Positions 6,727 to 9,154 of a stretch of 9,154 nucleotides of DNA are shown here, piece by piece (positions within the stretch are counted from its first letter, which is position 1; every line of letters starts with the position of its first letter). The position numbers and the translations under genes were made by a program. The DNA comes from an uncultured Chloroflexota bacterium (GTDB lineage Bacteria > Chloroflexota > Limnocylindria > Limnocylindrales > Limnocylindraceae), in assembly GCA_903820655.1 (NCBI GenBank), contig CAIJIA010000081.1:1-9154 (forward strand), written 5' to 3'. The notes under the pieces were generated by a model, which had not been told where the DNA came from, did no database searches, and was given only the letters and a program-made list of their open reading frames with translations.

Positions 6727-6732
6727 TATCCT
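6727..6732 (+). promoter_or_regulatory. Possible -10 element for the aminotransferase-asparaginase operon (TATCCT)
   Basis: TATCCT follows a run of six G (6721-6726) and lies 45 bases before the ATG at 6778. The only -35-like word, TTGTCT at 6695-6700, is 26 bases away, too far for a standard spacer. Confidence 0.35.
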
Positions 6733-6767
6733 CAGCGGCACGAGGGGCGCGCCTGCGCCTCATCACT

Positions 6768-6774
6768 GGGAGGG
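6768..6774 (+). promoter_or_regulatory. Ribosome binding site deciding the aminotransferase start (GGGAGGG)
   Basis: GGGAGGG ends 3 bases before ATG 6778. It selects this start over in-frame upstream codons that reach back to 6601 inside the oppositely directed mmsA. Confidence 0.7.
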
Positions 6775-6777
6775 TCT

Positions 6778-8115
6778 ATGAGCGCAGCTAAGCGAACCCC
6801 ACTGAGCGGACCAGAGATGGTCGCCCTCTCCAAGCGGCACACCATGACCGAATGGTCGGCGCAGGCTGCAGCGAACCCTATTCCAATCGCGCGCGCGAAG
6901 GGTTCCTGGTTCTGGACTCCCGAAGAGGAGAAGTTCCTCGACTTCAATAGCCAACTCATGTGCACCAACATTGGCCACGGCGATGAGCGGGTGTTGAAGG
7001 CGATCACCGATCAGGCAGCGACCCTGGCCTACGCAAACCCATTTATGGCAACGGAGCCGCGCGCACGGCTCGGCGCGAAGCTCGCCGAGATCTGCCCCGG
7101 CGATATCGACGCCTTCTTCTTCACGAACGGCGGCGCCGAAGCGGTTGAGAACGCCTTCCGCATCGCACGCCTCTACACAGGTCGACATAAGATCGCCGCG
7201 CGTTATCGCTCGTATCACGGCGGCACCTCCGGAGCGCTCAGCGCAACGGGTGACCCGCGTCGCTGGTTCGCTGAGCCAGGCATGCCTGGCATCTTCCGCA
7301 TCCCAGACTTCCACGAATACGGCGCCGCTGAGCCTCGGCCCGTAGCAGAGGTGCTTGCGGAGACCGAGAAGATCATTCGCTTCGAAGGGCCGCACACCGT
7401 CGCCGCAATCATCGTCGAGCCGGTGGTGGGCACCAACGGCATCCTTATTCCACCCGACGGCTACATGCAGGGGCTGCGTGACATCTGCGACCGTCACGGC
7501 ATCCTGCTCATTGCCGACGAGGTGATGGCCGGATTTGGCCGAACGGGGAAGTGGTTCGCCATTGATCACTCAGGTGTGGTGCCCGACATGATCACCATGG
7601 CGAAGGGCCTCACCAGCGCTTATGTGCAGCTCGGGGCCCTCGGCATGCGACGACCGATCGCCGATCACTTCGCAGAGAAGGTCTTTGGTGGTGGCTTGAC
7701 CTACAACAGCCATCCACTCGCCTGCGCGACCGCCCTCGCAACGATCGAGGTCTACGAGGAGGACGACCTGATCACCCGCTCCGCCAGGATGGGGAAGACG
7801 CTCCGTGCGCACCACGAGCGCATGAAGGCGAAGCATCCGTGTGTTGGGGCGATTCGGAACATCGGGCTCTTCGGCATCATCGAGCTGGTGCGTGATCCGA
7901 AGACGCAAGAGCCGATCGCGGCGTTCAACACCAGCGCACCAGAGATGGCGGCGCTCGGCGCATTCTTCCGCAAGAACGGTCTCTATACAATTGTGCGTTG
8001 GAACGGCTTCTTCACGAACCCGCCACTCATCATCACGAGCGAAGAGCTTGACTTTGCGTTCGAAGTGATTGATCGCGGTCTGACAGAGGTTGACAAGGCC
8101 CTCGGCCTGGCATGA
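6778..8115 (+). CDS. Class III PLP-dependent omega-aminotransferase (beta-alanine/taurine--pyruvate type)
   Basis: This 445-residue protein is a fold-type I class III transaminase, which moves a terminal amino group, usually to pyruvate or 2-oxoglutarate. The cofactor site is complete: N-G-G-A-E-A at 117-122 (phosphate binding), Y146-H-G-G-T-S, E-P-V-V-G-T-N-G at 214-221, D247-E-V-M-A-G-F-G-R-T-G (Asp binding the PLP ring nitrogen), the Schiff-base Lys276 in M-A-K-G-L-T-S, and T-Y-N-S-H-P at 308-313. The E-P-V-V-G-T-N-G to G-F-G-R-T-G stretch looks most like taurine--pyruvate and beta-alanine--pyruvate aminotransferases. Substrate cannot be read from sequence. The divergent mmsA favours beta-alanine (to malonate semialdehyde) or 3-aminoisobutyrate. 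No sulfoacetaldehyde acetyltransferase gene is nearby, so taurine is less likely. The TGA overlaps the asparaginase ATG (ATGA). Confidence 0.9.
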   Translation: MSAAKRTPLSGPEMVALSKRHTMTEWSAQAAANPIPIARAKGSWFWTPEEEKFLDFNSQLMCTNIGHGDERVLKAITDQAATLAYANPFMATEPRARLGAKLAEICPGDIDAFFFTNGGAEAVENAFRIARLYTGRHKIAARYRSYHGGTSGALSATGDPRRWFAEPGMPGIFRIPDFHEYGAAEPRPVAEVLAETEKIIRFEGPHTVAAIIVEPVVGTNGILIPPDGYMQGLRDICDRHGILLIADEVMAGFGRTGKWFAIDHSGVVPDMITMAKGLTSAYVQLGALGMRRPIADHFAEKVFGGGLTYNSHPLACATALATIEVYEEDDLITRSARMGKTLRAHHERMKAKHPCVGAIRNIGLFGIIELVRDPKTQEPIAAFNTSAPEMAALGAFFRKNGLYTIVRWNGFFTNPPLIITSEELDFAFEVIDRGLTEVDKALGLA

Positions 8116-9134
8116 GCGGCGTTCGCGTCGGCGAAGGCGCGCCGCCACCGGTGATTACGGTGGTTCAGCGTGGCCAGATCACCGAGTCGGCACATCGTGG
8201 CGACGTGGCGGTAGTGGCAGGCGGAGGCCGCCTGGCTGCAGGCGTCGGCGAGCCAGATCGACTGATCTCACTGCGTAGCTCCGTGAAGCCTTTTACCGCG
8301 GTGGCGGTGTTGGCTGCGGCAGACGAGGCTGGCCTCATCCTTGACGACGAAATGATTGCACTCGCTTCGGCGAGCCATGCCGGCGCTGATGAGCACACCG
8401 CGGTAGCGCAGCGGATGATCGAAACCTTCGGGCTCAACCCAGAGCATCTCGTCCACGGTCGACCGCAGAGCGCACGTGGTGGGAGCGGCGAGCTGCTTGC
8501 GCATATGTGCTCTGGGCAGCACCTCTCCCTGCTGATCTTGGCGAAGGCGCGAGGATTCGATCCGATCGGCTACGACGCCTTTGATCACCCGGTGCAGCGC
8601 GAACTGCGCACCGTGGTTGGTGAGTTGCTCAGCGTTGACCTGCATGCAGCGCCGTGGGGGATTGATGGGTGCGCGATCCCGACCTCGGCGATCCCGCTTC
8701 GTGCGGCGGCGGAGGGGGCGCGGCGCTGGGCAACCCCACACGACCCACTCATACCCGAGCGCTACCGCGCGCTGCTCGAGCGCGTTCGTTCTGCCGCAGT
8801 TAAGAACCCGCGCCTCATCTCCGGGGCAGGCTTCCTGGATACTGATCTCATTCGCGGTGGTGAGGGCGTTGTTGTAGCGAAGCAGGGGGCTGAGGGGCTC
8901 TGCCTCGTTGGCCTGCCGGGCTACGGCATCGCAGTGCGTACCGAAGATGGCGATGCCGCCGCTCGCTCTGGCCGTGTCGCGACGGTCGCAGTACTGGCCG
9001 CAATCGGTGCCAATGTTTCCGCGGCGGCATCACTTGATGCACATCGCACGGTGAGCCTTGCCGATCCGCGCGGCGGTGCAGCGTTTGCCACGGTACGCCC
9101 TGGAGAGTCGCTCGCGACACTCAAGGTTTCGTAG
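8112..9134 (+). CDS. L-asparaginase II family protein (Rhizobium etli ReAII type, PF06089)
   Basis: A cytosolic 340-residue protein of the family that hydrolyses asparagine to aspartate and ammonia, unrelated to E. coli AnsA/AnsB. Relative to R. etli ReAII, both Ser-Lys pairs are present: Ser56-x-x-Lys59 in R-S-S-V-K-P, and Ser88 in S-A-S-H-A-G with Lys257 in V-A-K-Q-G-A-E-G. Of the ReAII zinc ligands (Cys135, Lys138, Cys189), the two Cys are kept as Cys133 (C-S-G-Q-H) and Cys187 (D-G-C-A-I-P-T), but the Lys is Gln136. This may alter metal binding or substrate choice. The ATG overlaps the aminotransferase stop by 4 bases, which implies co-translation. Hydrolysis of another beta-amide or small amide in the same pathway is possible. 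The gene is complete and stops 20 bases before the window end. Confidence 0.9.
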   Translation: MSGVRVGEGAPPPVITVVQRGQITESAHRGDVAVVAGGGRLAAGVGEPDRLISLRSSVKPFTAVAVLAAADEAGLILDDEMIALASASHAGADEHTAVAQRMIETFGLNPEHLVHGRPQSARGGSGELLAHMCSGQHLSLLILAKARGFDPIGYDAFDHPVQRELRTVVGELLSVDLHAAPWGIDGCAIPTSAIPLRAAAEGARRWATPHDPLIPERYRALLERVRSAAVKNPRLISGAGFLDTDLIRGGEGVVVAKQGAEGLCLVGLPGYGIAVRTEDGDAAARSGRVATVAVLAAIGANVSAAASLDAHRTVSLADPRGGAAFATVRPGESLATLKVS

Positions 9135-9154
9135 GCCGTGCCAGCGGCGAGAAT
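9135..9154 (+). other. Window end after the asparaginase gene
   Basis: These last 20 bases follow the asparaginase stop. A GTG at 9138 opens a frame to the window edge and could begin a further operon gene, but there is too little sequence to support a call, and no terminator is visible. Confidence 0.2.

Larger units (their letters stand above)
6648..6777. promoter_or_regulatory. Divergent promoter region between mmsA and the aminotransferase gene
   Basis: This 130-base gap must hold the start signals for both divergent genes. For the minus strand, TATGCG (complement of 6683-6688) lies 35 bases before the mmsA ATG, a poor -10 candidate. For the plus strand, TATCCT at 6727-6732 is better. GGCGC (6681-6685) and GCGCC (6702-6706) are inverted. 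An 8-base palindrome GGCGCGCC (6746-6753) partly overlaps a tandem GCGCCT pair (6749-6760) just before the ribosome site. These are possible operator elements but are GC-rich enough to be chance. Confidence 0.5.

Noticed and set aside
6763..7569. Minus-strand open frame of 268 codons
   Set aside because: It is antisense to the well-supported aminotransferase gene and shows no family motif.
9137..9150. 14-base word CGTGCCAGCGGCGA shared with 5482-5495 inside mmsA
   Set aside because: One GC-rich 14-mer repeated in 9 kb is near chance expectation, and there is no longer homology around it, so it is not a mobile-element end or repeat family.

Overview
The window is GC-rich, densely packed bacterial DNA. 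It holds nine protein genes (the first cut by the left edge), no RNA genes, no mobile elements and no CRISPR array. The phylum cannot be proven from sequence alone. The LDH-like malate dehydrogenase of about 310 residues, which from memory resembles the Chloroflexus enzyme closely, the suf-linked Rieske ferredoxin and the general codon style point to a Chloroflexota lineage. A high-GC actinobacterium is the main alternative.

Layout. (1) 1-2126, plus strand: the 3' part of sufB, sufD (4-base overlap) and a small Rieske ferredoxin, which form the downstream part of a suf iron-sulfur assembly operon. No sufC, sufS or sufU lies downstream within the window. (2) 2189-4177, plus strand: an iron exporter of the MbfA type (ferritin-like diiron domain fused to a VIT1 membrane domain), followed with no gap (TAAATG) by lgt, the prolipoprotein diacylglyceryl transferase. 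(3) 4218-5150, plus strand: mdh, with its own strong Shine-Dalgarno. (4) 5169-6647, minus strand: a CoA-acylating malonate/methylmalonate-semialdehyde dehydrogenase (mmsA/iolA family), convergent with mdh. (5) 6778-9134, plus strand: a class III omega-aminotransferase, divergent from mmsA across 130 bp, overlapping by ATGA an asparaginase of the Rhizobium etli type II (PF06089) family.

How the genes may work together. The left part is an iron theme: Fe-S scaffold, a Rieske redox protein, and an iron-binding exporter that would relieve iron excess. The right part reads as a small catabolic module: an amidase/asparaginase, an omega-amino-acid transaminase, and a semialdehyde dehydrogenase that would deliver acetyl-CoA or propionyl-CoA, with beta-alanine or 3-aminoisobutyrate as the most economical substrate guess. 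mdh and lgt between them are housekeeping genes.

I did not find a convincingly new system. The points most worth a second look are the asparaginase with Gln in place of the expected zinc-ligand Lys, the ferritin-VIT1 exporter placed just behind suf genes with a dyad in its leader, the atypical suf-linked Rieske protein, and the divergent mmsA / aminotransferase-asparaginase module.
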